A stretch of DNA of 64,000 nucleotides from Amorphoplanes friuliensis DSM 7358 (GTDB lineage: Bacteria; Actinomycetota; Actinomycetes; Mycobacteriales; Micromonosporaceae): positions 2,828,001 to 2,892,000 of the forward strand of contig NC_022657.1 in NCBI RefSeq assembly GCF_000494755.1. The letters are read 5' to 3'. A program made the position numbers and the translations under genes. Under the pieces are notes generated by a model that saw nothing but the letters and a program-made list of their open reading frames with translations, had not been told where the DNA came from and searched no databases. Below, piece by piece: positions 42,120-50,825 of this stretch. Position 1 is the stretch's first letter. Each line of letters starts with the position of its first letter.

Positions 42120-45100
42120 ATGCATGTTCGCCCGGCGTACCGGCGGTCGTTGACCGCCGCCTTCCTCGCCGCTCTGCTCGCCGTCAACACCGGTCAGCTT
42201 CCAGCCCGAGCCGCTCCCGCGCCGCTGCCCACGACCCAGGCTCCGGGCCACGCCCCGCGGGCGGACGAGCCGGGGCCGGTCAACACCACTCCGAACATCG
42301 GCGGCGCACCCGGCAGCGCCCGCTGGACGCCGGCGGTCACCGCTGCCAGTACGACCGCGAGCTCGGGGGTACGTCCCGCCGCCGGTGTCGCCAAGCCGGG
42401 CATCGGCATGCAGGAGTGGTACCCGGTCGAGTTGCGCCAGCTCGCCGACCGGCTGCAACTGCTGGTGAACACCGCCAACGGCAACGTCATGGTGCGCTAC
42501 AACGATCTGAAGATCAGTGGGATCGGGTTCGGCACCGACCTGTCGCACGTCTACAACAACCTGTCCGAGGGATCCGGCTCGTTCGGCCGCGGCTGGACGA
42601 TGTCGACCGGCAAGGACGTCGGTCTCGAGATCTCCAGCGACAAGATCGTCCTGCACGGCCCGACCGCGTTCACCAGCACCTTCACCAAGAGCTCGAGCGG
42701 TACGTACAAGGCCGGCAGTGGCATCAACGCCGCGCTGACCAAGAAGTCCGACGGGCAGTACGAGCTGAAGTGGGACGACTCCGAGGACGTCTGGACGTTC
42801 CACTCCAACGGCTCGCTGCGCGAGATGAAGAACAACAACGATCTCGAGATCAAGCTCAACTACGACTCCGCGTACGACGACCGGCTCGCCGCGATCTACG
42901 ACCCCAACGGGCGGGTCACCACGATGAGCGAGTACGACTCGGCGAACCGCATCGTGCGGATGACCGACTGGACCGGCGGTGTGCACGGCCCGTTCGCGTA
43001 CGACTCCTCCGGCAACCTGACGAACTTCCCGGACCGGCTCGGCAACCAGATCCGCTTCGGGTACGACAGCAGCGGCAACCTGACGTCGATCGTCGACCCG
43101 CGCGGCAGCACCTACACCCTGGAGTACGACTCGTCGCGGCGCGTCAAGAAGATCAGTGAGCCGACCGGCAGCACCCCCGCGGTGACCGAGTTCGGCTACC
43201 CGGAGTCCCGGAAGACGACCGAGAAGGATCCGCGCGGCAACACCTCGACGTACAAGTTCGACAGCGACGGCCGGCAGACCAAGGCGACCGACCCGCTGGG
43301 TCACGAGCAGGACAAGGAGTGGACCGCCAACAGCGACGTCGCTTCCACCACCAACGGCCTCGGCGCAAGCGTCACGTACGGCTTCGACGGCGCCAACAAC
43401 CCGACCAGCGCCAAGCTGCCCACCGGGGCGAAGTCGGTGGCCGGTTACACCGACGCCACCCATCCCGCGTTCCCGACGTCGATGACCGACCCGCAGGGCA
43501 AGGAGGTCAAGCACACCTACGGCGCGAACGGTGACCTGCTGTCGGTCGAGTCGCAGGAGGGCGAGCGGGAGAAGTACGACTTCGACCACAACTCGCGCGG
43601 CCAGGTGACCAGGATGGAGGACCCGGAAGGGTTCATCACCACCTACCAGTACGACGGCGCGGGCCGGCTGACCACCGAGTTCCCGCCCGGCGCGCTGCAG
43701 GAGCGCGGATTCACCTACGACGACCGGGACCGGATCGTCGAGACCCGCGACGGCAACGACCAGAAGATCCATTACCGGTACGACGCGCTGGACCGGCTGA
43801 TCGAGATCCAGCGGGTGGACGGCACCACGTACGTGCCGATCCAGCACAACACCTACGACGCCAACGGCAATCTCAAGAGCCGCTCCCACGCGGACACCTT
43901 CGTGGAGTTCGTCTACAACCCGCGCAACCAGGTGACCGAGGCCCGCAACACCCGGTCCGGGGTGCGGTACAACGTCTACTACCGCTACGACTTGAACAAC
44001 AACCTGACCGACATCGAGGACGACGGCGGCCGCGTCAAGTACGAGTACGACAAGGCCAATCGCCTCGAGTACCAGTCCGGTCCGAAGTCGGGCATGTGGG
44101 CCGAGTTCGAGTACGACGACGCGGACCGCCGCACGGACACCCGTTTCGCCAGCGAATTCAAGATCAAAGCCGACTACGACGACTCCGGCCGGCAGACGTC
44201 GCTGGTCGCTACCCGGCCGGACGGCAGCAAGCCGATCGACCGGTCGTACAAGTGGGACGACGCCGACGGTGACACCTCACTGATGCAGTCGGAGAAGCGC
44301 GAGGGCGGCACCACGATCAACTACGAGTACGACGACCGCAACCGCCTGACCAAGGCCGGCTCGCACACCTACGACATGGACAAGGCGTCCAACCTCGAAG
44401 CCGCCGAGGGCCGCACCTTCACGATCAACTCGGCTGGCCAGGTCGCGACGTCGGCCGGGGTCACCTACACCCACGACGGCAACGGCAACCTCACCACGGG
44501 CACGGCCGGGGAGTTGACCGCTGCCTACAGCCCGACCAACCAGCTCACCTCGCTGGCGACCAAGAACGCCGAGACGATCGGGATCACGTACGACACCACC
44601 GACCAGACCCAGCGCGCGGTGATCCGTACCGGGACCCGCGAGCAGGTGCTCACCAACACCGCGATCGGCGTGACCGGCGTGACCACCAACGGCGCCCGCT
44701 CCCTCTTCGTCCGCGACTCCGGCGGCGGCCTGATCGGCCAGTTCACCGAGGCCGGCGAGCCGCTGTACGCGGTCACCGACTACCAGGGCTCGACGCTGCT
44801 GCTGGTCGACGCCAACCACGCCGAGGCGGCGAAGTACACCTACAAGCCGTACGGCACGACCGAGAAGACCGGCCGTGCCGCTGCCGGGAACCCGTTCCGC
44901 TGGAACGGCCACTGGCAGCTCGACGACGCCCACGGCACCTACCTGGTCGGCCATCGCCAGCACGACCCGAAACTGGCCCGCTGGACCCAGCCCGACCCGT
45001 CCGGCCAGGAACTCAACCGTTACACCTACGGCGCGGCCAACCCCGTCACCAACACCGACCCGACCGGTCTGGCCACGTCGGCCGGCATCGAGATCTGCAT

Positions 45101-45368
45101 CGCAGTGTGCCTGGGGGCCGGGTGGTCCTGGGACGACTACGGCAACCACGGTCTGTACACCAGCAACGGCTTCGGCCTCGGCATCGGCATTCCGGTTCAG
45201 GCAACGGATCAGGAGGGACCACTGCAGACAGGGCAGACCACCAACGCCAGTTGCAGTGCCGGACCGTTCGGCACATCGGTGTCCGAGGACGCACAGGGCA
45301 ACGAAACCTGGGGGACCGCCGAACAGGGGGGCATCGGCTGTAGTTTCGGGACTCAATACCAGTGGTGA
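42120..45368 (+). CDS. Secreted RHS/YD-repeat protein
   Basis: 1082 residues from the ATG at 42120. A signal peptide (YRRSLTAAFLAALLAVNTGQLPARA) is followed by a low-complexity linker, a DUF6531-like start (NGNVMVRYNDLKISGIG), and about 15 YD repeats (YDSSGNLTSI, YDALDRLIEI, YEYDDRNRLTKAG and others) that should build the hollow RHS shell. The RHS core ends at ARWTQPDPSGQELNRYTYGAANPVTNTDPTGL near residue 984, and a distinct 98-residue Gly-rich tail with four Cys follows. RHS proteins are cell-surface or delivered polymorphic proteins. No adjacent immunity-like gene is visible, so toxin function is not supported. Confidence 0.9.
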   Translation: MHVRPAYRRSLTAAFLAALLAVNTGQLPARAAPAPLPTTQAPGHAPRADEPGPVNTTPNIGGAPGSARWTPAVTAASTTASSGVRPAAGVAKPGIGMQEWYPVELRQLADRLQLLVNTANGNVMVRYNDLKISGIGFGTDLSHVYNNLSEGSGSFGRGWTMSTGKDVGLEISSDKIVLHGPTAFTSTFTKSSSGTYKAGSGINAALTKKSDGQYELKWDDSEDVWTFHSNGSLREMKNNNDLEIKLNYDSAYDDRLAAIYDPNGRVTTMSEYDSANRIVRMTDWTGGVHGPFAYDSSGNLTNFPDRLGNQIRFGYDSSGNLTSIVDPRGSTYTLEYDSSRRVKKISEPTGSTPAVTEFGYPESRKTTEKDPRGNTSTYKFDSDGRQTKATDPLGHEQDKEWTANSDVASTTNGLGASVTYGFDGANNPTSAKLPTGAKSVAGYTDATHPAFPTSMTDPQGKEVKHTYGANGDLLSVESQEGEREKYDFDHNSRGQVTRMEDPEGFITTYQYDGAGRLTTEFPPGALQERGFTYDDRDRIVETRDGNDQKIHYRYDALDRLIEIQRVDGTTYVPIQHNTYDANGNLKSRSHADTFVEFVYNPRNQVTEARNTRSGVRYNVYYRYDLNNNLTDIEDDGGRVKYEYDKANRLEYQSGPKSGMWAEFEYDDADRRTDTRFASEFKIKADYDDSGRQTSLVATRPDGSKPIDRSYKWDDADGDTSLMQSEKREGGTTINYEYDDRNRLTKAGSHTYDMDKASNLEAAEGRTFTINSAGQVATSAGVTYTHDGNGNLTTGTAGELTAAYSPTNQLTSLATKNAETIGITYDTTDQTQRAVIRTGTREQVLTNTAIGVTGVTTNGARSLFVRDSGGGLIGQFTEAGEPLYAVTDYQGSTLLLVDANHAEAAKYTYKPYGTTEKTGRAAAGNPFRWNGHWQLDDAHGTYLVGHRQHDPKLARWTQPDPSGQELNRYTYGAANPVTNTDPTGLATSAGIEICIAVCLGAGWSWDDYGNHGLYTSNGFGLGIGIPVQATDQEGPLQTGQTTNASCSAGPFGTSVSEDAQGNETWGTAEQGGIGCSFGTQYQW

Positions 45369-45378
45369 GACCTGAGCT

Positions 45379-45404
45379 GGGCCCGGCCTGCATGGGCCGG
45401 GCCC
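45379..45404. terminator. Bidirectional hairpin terminator
   Basis: GGGCCCGGCC (45379-45388) and GGCCGGGCCC (45395-45404) pair perfectly over ten G/C bases around a six-base loop, between the convergent RHS and glycosidase genes. Confidence 0.75.
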
Positions 45405-45411
45405 GGTTCGG

Positions 45412-47046
45412 TTACACCAGGTCGAAGGACTCCCACGGGCCGATCGCGGTGCGGTTCGCGATCAGTGCGCTTGTGCCGGCGTTGTCGGCGCACACGTAGC
45501 GGTCGTTGGCGGCGCTGCGGAAGCTGGTGCTGCCGTCGGGGTTGCGGACCTGGGTGAACTTCTCCCAGCCGCCGATGGTGTCACGGTCCGCCGTCAGCGC
45601 CGCCGCGCCCGCCTGGTCCGCGCAGACGTACTTGCCGGTGACCGACGAGCGGAGCGCCACCTGGCCGTTGCCGGCGTCGACGATCGTGTAGCGCTCCGAG
45701 GCGGTGGACAGGGAGGCGAGCAGGGGTGAGCCGCCGACGAACTTGCCGTTGGCGCGGGATTTCAGGCCAACCGTGGTGGGGACCGGCGTGGTGCTCACGA
45801 CCGGTGCAGTCGGCCGGGTCGCGGTCAACGACAGCTGGCCCTTGAGCATCCGGCCGCCGTCGCCGGTGAGGCGCAGGTAGTAGTCGGCCGAGCACTTCGT
45901 GCCGTCCTCGTCGAGGGCCAAGAACTTCGAGCCGACCGGTACGAACGCGGGGCTCTCGGCCGTTTTGGCGATCTGGTTGCCCTCGTTGAACTCGTCGAAC
46001 ATCGAGATGTAGATCGCCGGTGCGCCCGCCCGGATCACGTTGTAGAACTGCCGCCACATGAAGTCGCCGTGGGCACGCTGGCGTTCCTGCAGGTCGCCGG
46101 GCAGCACGCAGGGCTGGTAGGCGATGCCGCGGGCCTCGCACTCGCGGACGTCGGGCACGGTGACGTTGGTGTAGAACCAGTCCGAGCCGGCCGCGTCGCC
46201 GATCCGGCCGACCATCCACGGTGAGATCATGTCGAAGGCGCGGTAGACGTCGGCGAACCCGGCCCGCGAGTCCTCGGTGCCGGTCCTCCAGTGCGTCGGC
46301 GTCCCGCCCATGACGTAGACGCCTTGCGCCTTGAACCAGGTGACGACGTCGAGGCAGACGGCTGCGCTCCACGGGTGGTTGTCGTCGGCGAACCCGAAGC
46401 CCCAGATGCCGACGACCGGCCGGCCGTTCTGCTTCGCGTACGCCGGGGAGGCCGCGTACGCCTTAATCTTGGTCGTCCAGTCGTCCTTGATCTGCTGCTG
46501 CATGTCAGTCCAGCCGCTGACGTCGTACATGATGTAGAACTGGCGACCGAAGGCCTCGGCCGCGTTGCGGACCTTGACCGTGACGGCGTCGCGGATCGGG
46601 CCCTCGCCACCCACCGGGTTGAAGCGTTGCAGCGCGACGGTGTCCAGGTCGTTCTCGCGCATCCACCGGAAGTGCGTGTCGACGGTCTGCTGGTCGTAGG
46701 ACGAGAAGAGCGACGCAGGCTGGCCGTTGGCCAGGTTCTGGTATCCGGTCCGGTAGACCCGGTCGAAATCGCGCACGTCGGGCCAGGATTTGAGCGCCTC
46801 GTTGGCCGGTGAGGGTGTCTCCTGCCAGTCCTGGCCGTAGTGCCACCAGCCGCTGAGCGGCGCGCCGTCGCCGGCGCCGGTGAACCAGCCCTGATAACCG
46901 ACGGTGATCTTGCCGACGATGTCACCGGCCGGCAGCGCCGCGGCCGTGGTGGTGTCCGCGGCGAAGGCGTCCAGGGACACGCCGGCGGCCACGGCTGCGG
47001 TGCCGGCCACGGCCGTGCCGAGCAGGGTACGACGGGAGAGTTTCAT
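45412..47046 (-). CDS. Secreted GH71/99-like glycoside hydrolase with fascin/ricin-like beta-trefoil tail
   Basis: 544 residues. The Tat-type signal MKLSRRTLLGTAVAGTAAVAAG indicates export in folded form. The catalytic part (VGYQGWFTGAGDGAPLSGWWHYG, VDTHFRWMRENDLDTVALQRF, YIMYDVSGWTDMQQ, VVGIWGFGFADDNHPW, YISMFDEFNEGNQI) is a TIM-barrel-like fold resembling families 71/99, whose members act on alpha-glucans or mannan-like chains. The last 130 residues repeat a trefoil unit (GLKSRANGKFVGGS, SSVTGKYVCADQAG, SAANDRYVCADNAG) likely to bind carbohydrate. Substrate not determinable. Confidence 0.82.
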   Translation of the reverse strand: MKLSRRTLLGTAVAGTAAVAAGVSLDAFAADTTTAAALPAGDIVGKITVGYQGWFTGAGDGAPLSGWWHYGQDWQETPSPANEALKSWPDVRDFDRVYRTGYQNLANGQPASLFSSYDQQTVDTHFRWMRENDLDTVALQRFNPVGGEGPIRDAVTVKVRNAAEAFGRQFYIMYDVSGWTDMQQQIKDDWTTKIKAYAASPAYAKQNGRPVVGIWGFGFADDNHPWSAAVCLDVVTWFKAQGVYVMGGTPTHWRTGTEDSRAGFADVYRAFDMISPWMVGRIGDAAGSDWFYTNVTVPDVRECEARGIAYQPCVLPGDLQERQRAHGDFMWRQFYNVIRAGAPAIYISMFDEFNEGNQIAKTAESPAFVPVGSKFLALDEDGTKCSADYYLRLTGDGGRMLKGQLSLTATRPTAPVVSTTPVPTTVGLKSRANGKFVGGSPLLASLSTASERYTIVDAGNGQVALRSSVTGKYVCADQAGAAALTADRDTIGGWEKFTQVRNPDGSTSFRSAANDRYVCADNAGTSALIANRTAIGPWESFDLV

Positions 47047-47162
47047 GGCGGTGGCAGCTTTCCTCGGGGAGTCGTTTCGCCCGGATCGGGGGAGCTGGGG
47101 ATGATCCGGACGGCCAGAGGTTAGTCAGCGTGAGCGGCCTGCACCAAAGACTTTAAATAAGA

Positions 47163-47648
47163 TTAAGAAAAAGGGGTACGCCGAGCGCTTTGCAGGTTGC
47201 GGATGAGCTCGTCGCGGCTCTGCCCGTCGACCCGGACCGGGGAGCGCGCGTGGAACTGGATGTGCGTGAACGCCTTCGCCACCTTGGCGGTCGGCAGTTG
47301 CTCCTGACGCAGCTCGTGAATCGTCTTGAGCCCGGAGTCGACCTCGGGGTAGTTCCCGTCACGCCAGGCCATGTAGTTGTTGGTGTCCAGGACAACCTTG
47401 CCCGCGAGCGCCTCGACGGGCAGCTTGTCGCCGGGCGCGTACGGGAACGCGGTGACCACGAAGTCGGCTGCCGCCGCTGCGTCCGTGGCATGGGCGGCGC
47501 GCGCATGGGGACCCAGCTCGTCGATCAGGGCCGCGAGTGTCCCGGGTCCCCGCGAGTTGGCGATCACGACGTCGTAGCCTGCCGCGATCGCCGCACGGGC
47601 CAGTGTGCTTCCGGCCTGGCCGGCACCGAGAATGCCGATGGTGGTCAT
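47163..47648 (-). CDS. NADP-binding F420-dependent reductase-like protein, C-terminally short
   Basis: 161 residues; related NADPH:F420 oxidoreductase-like proteins have about 200-215. The Rossmann part is intact (TTIGILGAGQAGSTLARAAIAAGYDVVIANSRGP, the NSRGP loop marking NADP preference, and KVVLDTNNYMAWRDGNYPEVD), but after AKAFTHIQFHA the usual C-terminal segment (GRP..RRALPIAGDD..K..V) is replaced by about 25 unrelated residues running into an AT-rich tract (47149-47172). This looks like loss of the 3' end. The fragment may still fold, but its activity is doubtful. Confidence 0.7.
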   Translation of the reverse strand: MTTIGILGAGQAGSTLARAAIAAGYDVVIANSRGPGTLAALIDELGPHARAAHATDAAAAADFVVTAFPYAPGDKLPVEALAGKVVLDTNNYMAWRDGNYPEVDSGLKTIHELRQEQLPTAKVAKAFTHIQFHARSPVRVDGQSRDELIRNLQSARRTPFS

Positions 47649-47661
47649 GCTGCACCCGGGC

Positions 47662-48345
47662 TCACCACGGCAGGGGGCCGGACTCGTCCTGGAAGGTGCC
47701 GGTCGGGCCGTCGGTGCCGAGGGTGGCCAGCCGAACGACGACTGCGGCGCTCTGCTCGACCGGCCGGCCGATCCCGAATGCGGCGGTCATGTCGGTGGCG
47801 GTGGTGCCCGGCTCGAGGGCGTTGAACTTGATGCCCGGCTGCGACTTGGCGTACTGCACCGTCAGCATGGTGGCCGCCGCTTTCGAGGCTGAGTACAGCG
47901 CGAGCGGCAGGCCGTACTCCGGCCGTTCGGGGTTGTTGACCGCCCAGAACGACCCGGCGCTGCTGGAGATGGTGACCACGTTGGCGTTCGAGGACTTGCG
48001 CAGCAGGGGCAGGGCCGCTTCGGTGACGCGGACCAGGCCGACCGCGTTCGTGTCGAAGGAGCGCAACGCAGCAGGGCCGTCGAGCGTGGTGGCCAGGACG
48101 CCGGCGTTGTGCACGAGGACGTCGAGACGGCCCTCGGCCGCGCCGATCGTCGACAGGGCGCTGCCGACCGAGGCGTCATCGGTCACGTCGAGCTGGACGA
48201 AGTTCGCTCCGAGCTCGGCGGCGGCCTTCTGCCCGCGTTCGGCGTCACGCGCGCCGATGTACACGGTGTGTCCCCGTGCCAGCAGCTGCTTGGCGGTCTC
48301 GTATCCGATGCCCTTGTTGGCTCCGGTGATCAGCGTGACGGTCAC
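47662..48345 (-). CDS. Short-chain dehydrogenase/reductase
   Basis: 227 residues from a GTG. TLITGANKGIGYETAKQLLARGHTVYIGARD gives the cofactor loop with a Lys/Arg pattern favouring NADP; VLVHNAGVLA, TISSSAGSFWAV and YSASKAAATML supply the catalytic residues. The layout matches carbonyl-reductase-like SDRs that are frequently repressed by a divergent TetR regulator, as here, with two direct-repeat operator copies in between. The F420-type reductase gene follows 13 bases later and may be co-transcribed. Confidence 0.87.
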   Translation of the reverse strand: MTVTLITGANKGIGYETAKQLLARGHTVYIGARDAERGQKAAAELGANFVQLDVTDDASVGSALSTIGAAEGRLDVLVHNAGVLATTLDGPAALRSFDTNAVGLVRVTEAALPLLRKSSNANVVTISSSAGSFWAVNNPERPEYGLPLALYSASKAAATMLTVQYAKSQPGIKFNALEPGTTATDMTAAFGIGRPVEQSAAVVVRLATLGTDGPTGTFQDESGPLPW

Positions 48346-48358
48346 GACGCTCCTCGAG

Positions 48359-48410
48359 TTTTGTACCGATTGGTTGCGCCGACCGTAACACGGTTTTGTA
48401 CTGATCGGTT
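48359..48410. promoter_or_regulatory. Two TetR operator copies between SDR and TetR genes
   Basis: The 17-base word TTTTGTACYGATYGGTT occurs at 48359-48375 and 48394-48410, differing at two positions, 35 bases apart. Each contains the partly symmetric ACYGATYGGT. One copy is near each divergent start, the usual arrangement for a repressor controlling both genes. Confidence 0.7.
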
Positions 48411-48421
48411 AGGATCGGCGT

Positions 48422-49033
48422 ATGAGTGCTGCAACGCCGACCACCGGACGACCGCGAGCCTTCGACGAGGACGCTGTTCTCGAGCGGGCCGCCGAGGTCT
48501 TCTGGCGGCGTGGTTACGAGGGCGCGTCGCTGACCGCGCTGACCAGTGCCATGGGCATCAACCGCCCGAGCCTGTACGCGACCTTCGGCAGCAAGGAGGA
48601 GCTGTTCAAGCGCGCCTTCAGCCGCTATCACGAGCGGCAGGTCGCCACCGCCCGCGCCGCGCTCGACCAGCCGAGTGCCTACGCGTCCATCGAGGCGTTC
48701 CTGCGGTCCAGCGCTGACGGTCTCACCGCCGAGGACCACCCGCCCGGCTGTTTCTCCATCCAGGGCGGCCTGGCCTGCGCGCCGGAGAACGCCCGCATCT
48801 CCGAGTCGCTGGCCGCCGGTCGCGCTGCCACCGAGGCTGCGCTGCGGGAGCGGCTGTCCCGCGCGGCCGCCGAGGGTGACCTCCCGGAGGGTGTCGACCC
48901 CGGTGCACTGGCTCGTTTTGTCATGGTGATCAGTGAGGGTCACGCCGTGCACGCCGCCGCCGGTGCCGCGCGCGCCGACCTCCACGCTTCCGTCGACATC
49001 GCGATGCGCGCCCTGGGGACAGCTGTTTCTTGA
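48422..49033 (+). CDS. TetR family regulator
   Basis: 203 residues. RPRAFDEDAVLERAAEVFWRRGYEGASLTALTSAMGINRPSLYATFGSKEELFKRAF is a textbook TetR DNA-binding domain of the AcrR/YxaF type; the C-terminal half resembles the TetR_C_11 family. Divergent from the SDR gene across the duplicated operator 48359-48410, so it likely represses SDR and itself. Ligand unknown. Confidence 0.88.
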   Translation: MSAATPTTGRPRAFDEDAVLERAAEVFWRRGYEGASLTALTSAMGINRPSLYATFGSKEELFKRAFSRYHERQVATARAALDQPSAYASIEAFLRSSADGLTAEDHPPGCFSIQGGLACAPENARISESLAAGRAATEAALRERLSRAAAEGDLPEGVDPGALARFVMVISEGHAVHAAAGAARADLHASVDIAMRALGTAVS

Positions 49034-49137
49034 AGATCGTCTGACCTGAGTGATCTGAATCACGTGTAGCGGTCGGTCCTGTTCTGCACATGTGCAGCCG
49101 GACGCGACGACGTGACCACGATCCACAGGAGCAGCCG

Positions 49138-50280
49138 ATGACAACAGCCACCCTCGACCAGGCGCCGCTGCGAGGTGAGCCCGGCCTGGCGCCGACCCGC
49201 AAACCTCGGTTGTACGTGCTGGACGGGTTGCGGCTGGTGTGCGCGCTCGCGGTGGCCGGCTATCACTTCGGGGACTCGTGGCGGCTGGACGGGGTGCATC
49301 CGCCCGCGTACTTCCTGCCGGATGCGGCGCCGCTGCTGATCTACGGCTTCATGGGTGTCGAGGTCTTCTTCCTGATCAGCGGATTTGTCATCCTGATGAG
49401 CGGCTGGGGGCGCACCGTCCGTGACTTCGCCGCCTCCCGCGCCGCCCGGCTCTACCCCGCCTTCTGGGCCGGCGTGCTGATCACCGCCGTGGTCAGCGCG
49501 GTGCTGCCGATCAGTGGCGGCTTACCGTTCACGTCCCTGCCCACCGGCCCGGACGTGCTGCTCAACCTGACGATGCTGGCGGAACCGCTGAACCGGCCGA
49601 TGGTCGACCCGGTGTACTGGACGCTCTGGACCGAGTTCCGGTTCTACCTGATCGTCGCGTGCCTGCTGGCGGCCGGCGTCACCGACCGCCGTATGAAGGT
49701 CTTCGGCGCGGTGTGGCTGGCCGCCGCGGTGCTCATGCCCGCCTTCCCGGGAGCGCTGCTCGACGAGGTCGTCATGGCGGAGTTCGCCCCGTACTTCATC
49801 GCGGGCATGGTGATGTACCTGCTGCGCCGCAACCGTTCCGACCGCTGGTTGTGGGCGCTACTGGCCGCATGCTGGCTGGTCAGCCTGCATCATGTCCATG
49901 TGCGGGCCCTGGATCTCAAGCCCGGCTTCGCGGTCCCCGCCTGGCCGGCGCCGGTCCTGCTCACCCTCGTGTACGCGGTCCTGCTCGCCATCGCGCTGGG
50001 CGTCACCGACAGGGTCAACTGGCGCTGGCTGGGCACCGCGGGTGCGCTCACGTACCCGTTCTACCTGATACATCAACGGGTCGGGTACAGCCTCATCCGC
50101 ACCATGCACACCAGGACCGATCTGCCCGCGCCCGTGCTGATCGGGGGAGCTGTACTCGTCCTGCTGGTCGCAGCCTGGCTCGTCCACCGCTGGGTCGAGC
50201 GCCCACTCGCGCCACTCGTCCGCGCTTTTGTCCAGGGCCGCCGAGGTCGACCGGCCGGCGTGAGTTCGAGGCAATCATGA
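49138..50280 (+). CDS. Acyltransferase family 3 membrane protein
   Basis: 380 residues from the ATG at 49138 (ACAGGAG upstream), about ten membrane helices. Family landmarks are LYVLDGLRLVCALAVAGYHF (helix 1 with the catalytic His), FMGVEVFFLISGFVILMSGWGRT and RAARLYPAFWAGVLI. These enzymes O-acylate sugars, peptidoglycan, lipids or antibiotics at the membrane. The sigma-factor ATG overlaps its stop (ATGA), so all three genes of this group appear to be one operon. Confidence 0.88.
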   Translation: MTTATLDQAPLRGEPGLAPTRKPRLYVLDGLRLVCALAVAGYHFGDSWRLDGVHPPAYFLPDAAPLLIYGFMGVEVFFLISGFVILMSGWGRTVRDFAASRAARLYPAFWAGVLITAVVSAVLPISGGLPFTSLPTGPDVLLNLTMLAEPLNRPMVDPVYWTLWTEFRFYLIVACLLAAGVTDRRMKVFGAVWLAAAVLMPAFPGALLDEVVMAEFAPYFIAGMVMYLLRRNRSDRWLWALLAACWLVSLHHVHVRALDLKPGFAVPAWPAPVLLTLVYAVLLAIALGVTDRVNWRWLGTAGALTYPFYLIHQRVGYSLIRTMHTRTDLPAPVLIGGAVLVLLVAAWLVHRWVERPLAPLVRAFVQGRRGRPAGVSSRQS

Positions 50281-50825
50281 ACCGGGAAGCGGAGGACACC
50301 TTCCGCGATCTCTTCCAGGCGGTGTACGACGACCTGCTGTGTTTTGTCGAGCGCCGGTCCGGTCCGGCGGTGGCCGAAGACGTCGTGTCCGAGACGTTCC
50401 TGGTCGCCTGGCGCCGCCTGCACGACGTGCCGGACTCCCTCGACGGGGCCCGCGCCTGGCTGTTCACCGTCGCCCACAACTTGCTGCGCAACCGGCAGCG
50501 CAGCGAGCAACGCCAGCAGAACGTCGCCCTGCGCATCCTGCGGCAGCCTGAGGGCCCGGCAGCCGGCGACGCCGACGCTGTGGCCGCCCACGTCGACCTG
50601 ACCCGGGCGTGGCAGCGCCTGTCCCCGGCCGATCAGGAGGCGCTCGCCCTCACCGCGATCGAGGACCTCACCGGGCCGCAGGCCGCGCACGTGCTCGGCA
50701 TCACCCGGACGGCGTTCAGCCTGCGTCTGCTGCGGGCCCGCCGCAACCTGCGCCGGCACCTGCGCCACCAGCCGGCCCCTTCACCCGCAATCAGCCGTAC
50801 CGCATCACACGGAGGCCCCGCATGA
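50277..50825 (+). CDS. ECF-type RNA polymerase sigma factor
   Basis: 182 residues. Region 2 is seen in FRDLFQAVYDDLLCFVERRSGPAVAEDVVSETFLVAWRRLHDVP with the DExF-like core, followed by ARAWLFTVAHNLLRNRQRSE; region 4 is the helix-turn-helix LSPADQEALALTAIEDLTGPQAAHVLGITRTAFSLRLLRARRNLR. Overlaps both neighbours by four bases. It probably transcribes its own operon under control of the membrane protein encoded next. Confidence 0.88.
   Translation: MNREAEDTFRDLFQAVYDDLLCFVERRSGPAVAEDVVSETFLVAWRRLHDVPDSLDGARAWLFTVAHNLLRNRQRSEQRQQNVALRILRQPEGPAAGDADAVAAHVDLTRAWQRLSPADQEALALTAIEDLTGPQAAHVLGITRTAFSLRLLRARRNLRRHLRHQPAPSPAISRTASHGGPA

Noticed and set aside
42120..45368. RHS protein as a polymorphic toxin with immunity partner
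   Set aside because: No toxin motif is visible in the tail and the next gene is on the other strand and encodes a secreted glycosidase, not a small immunity protein.
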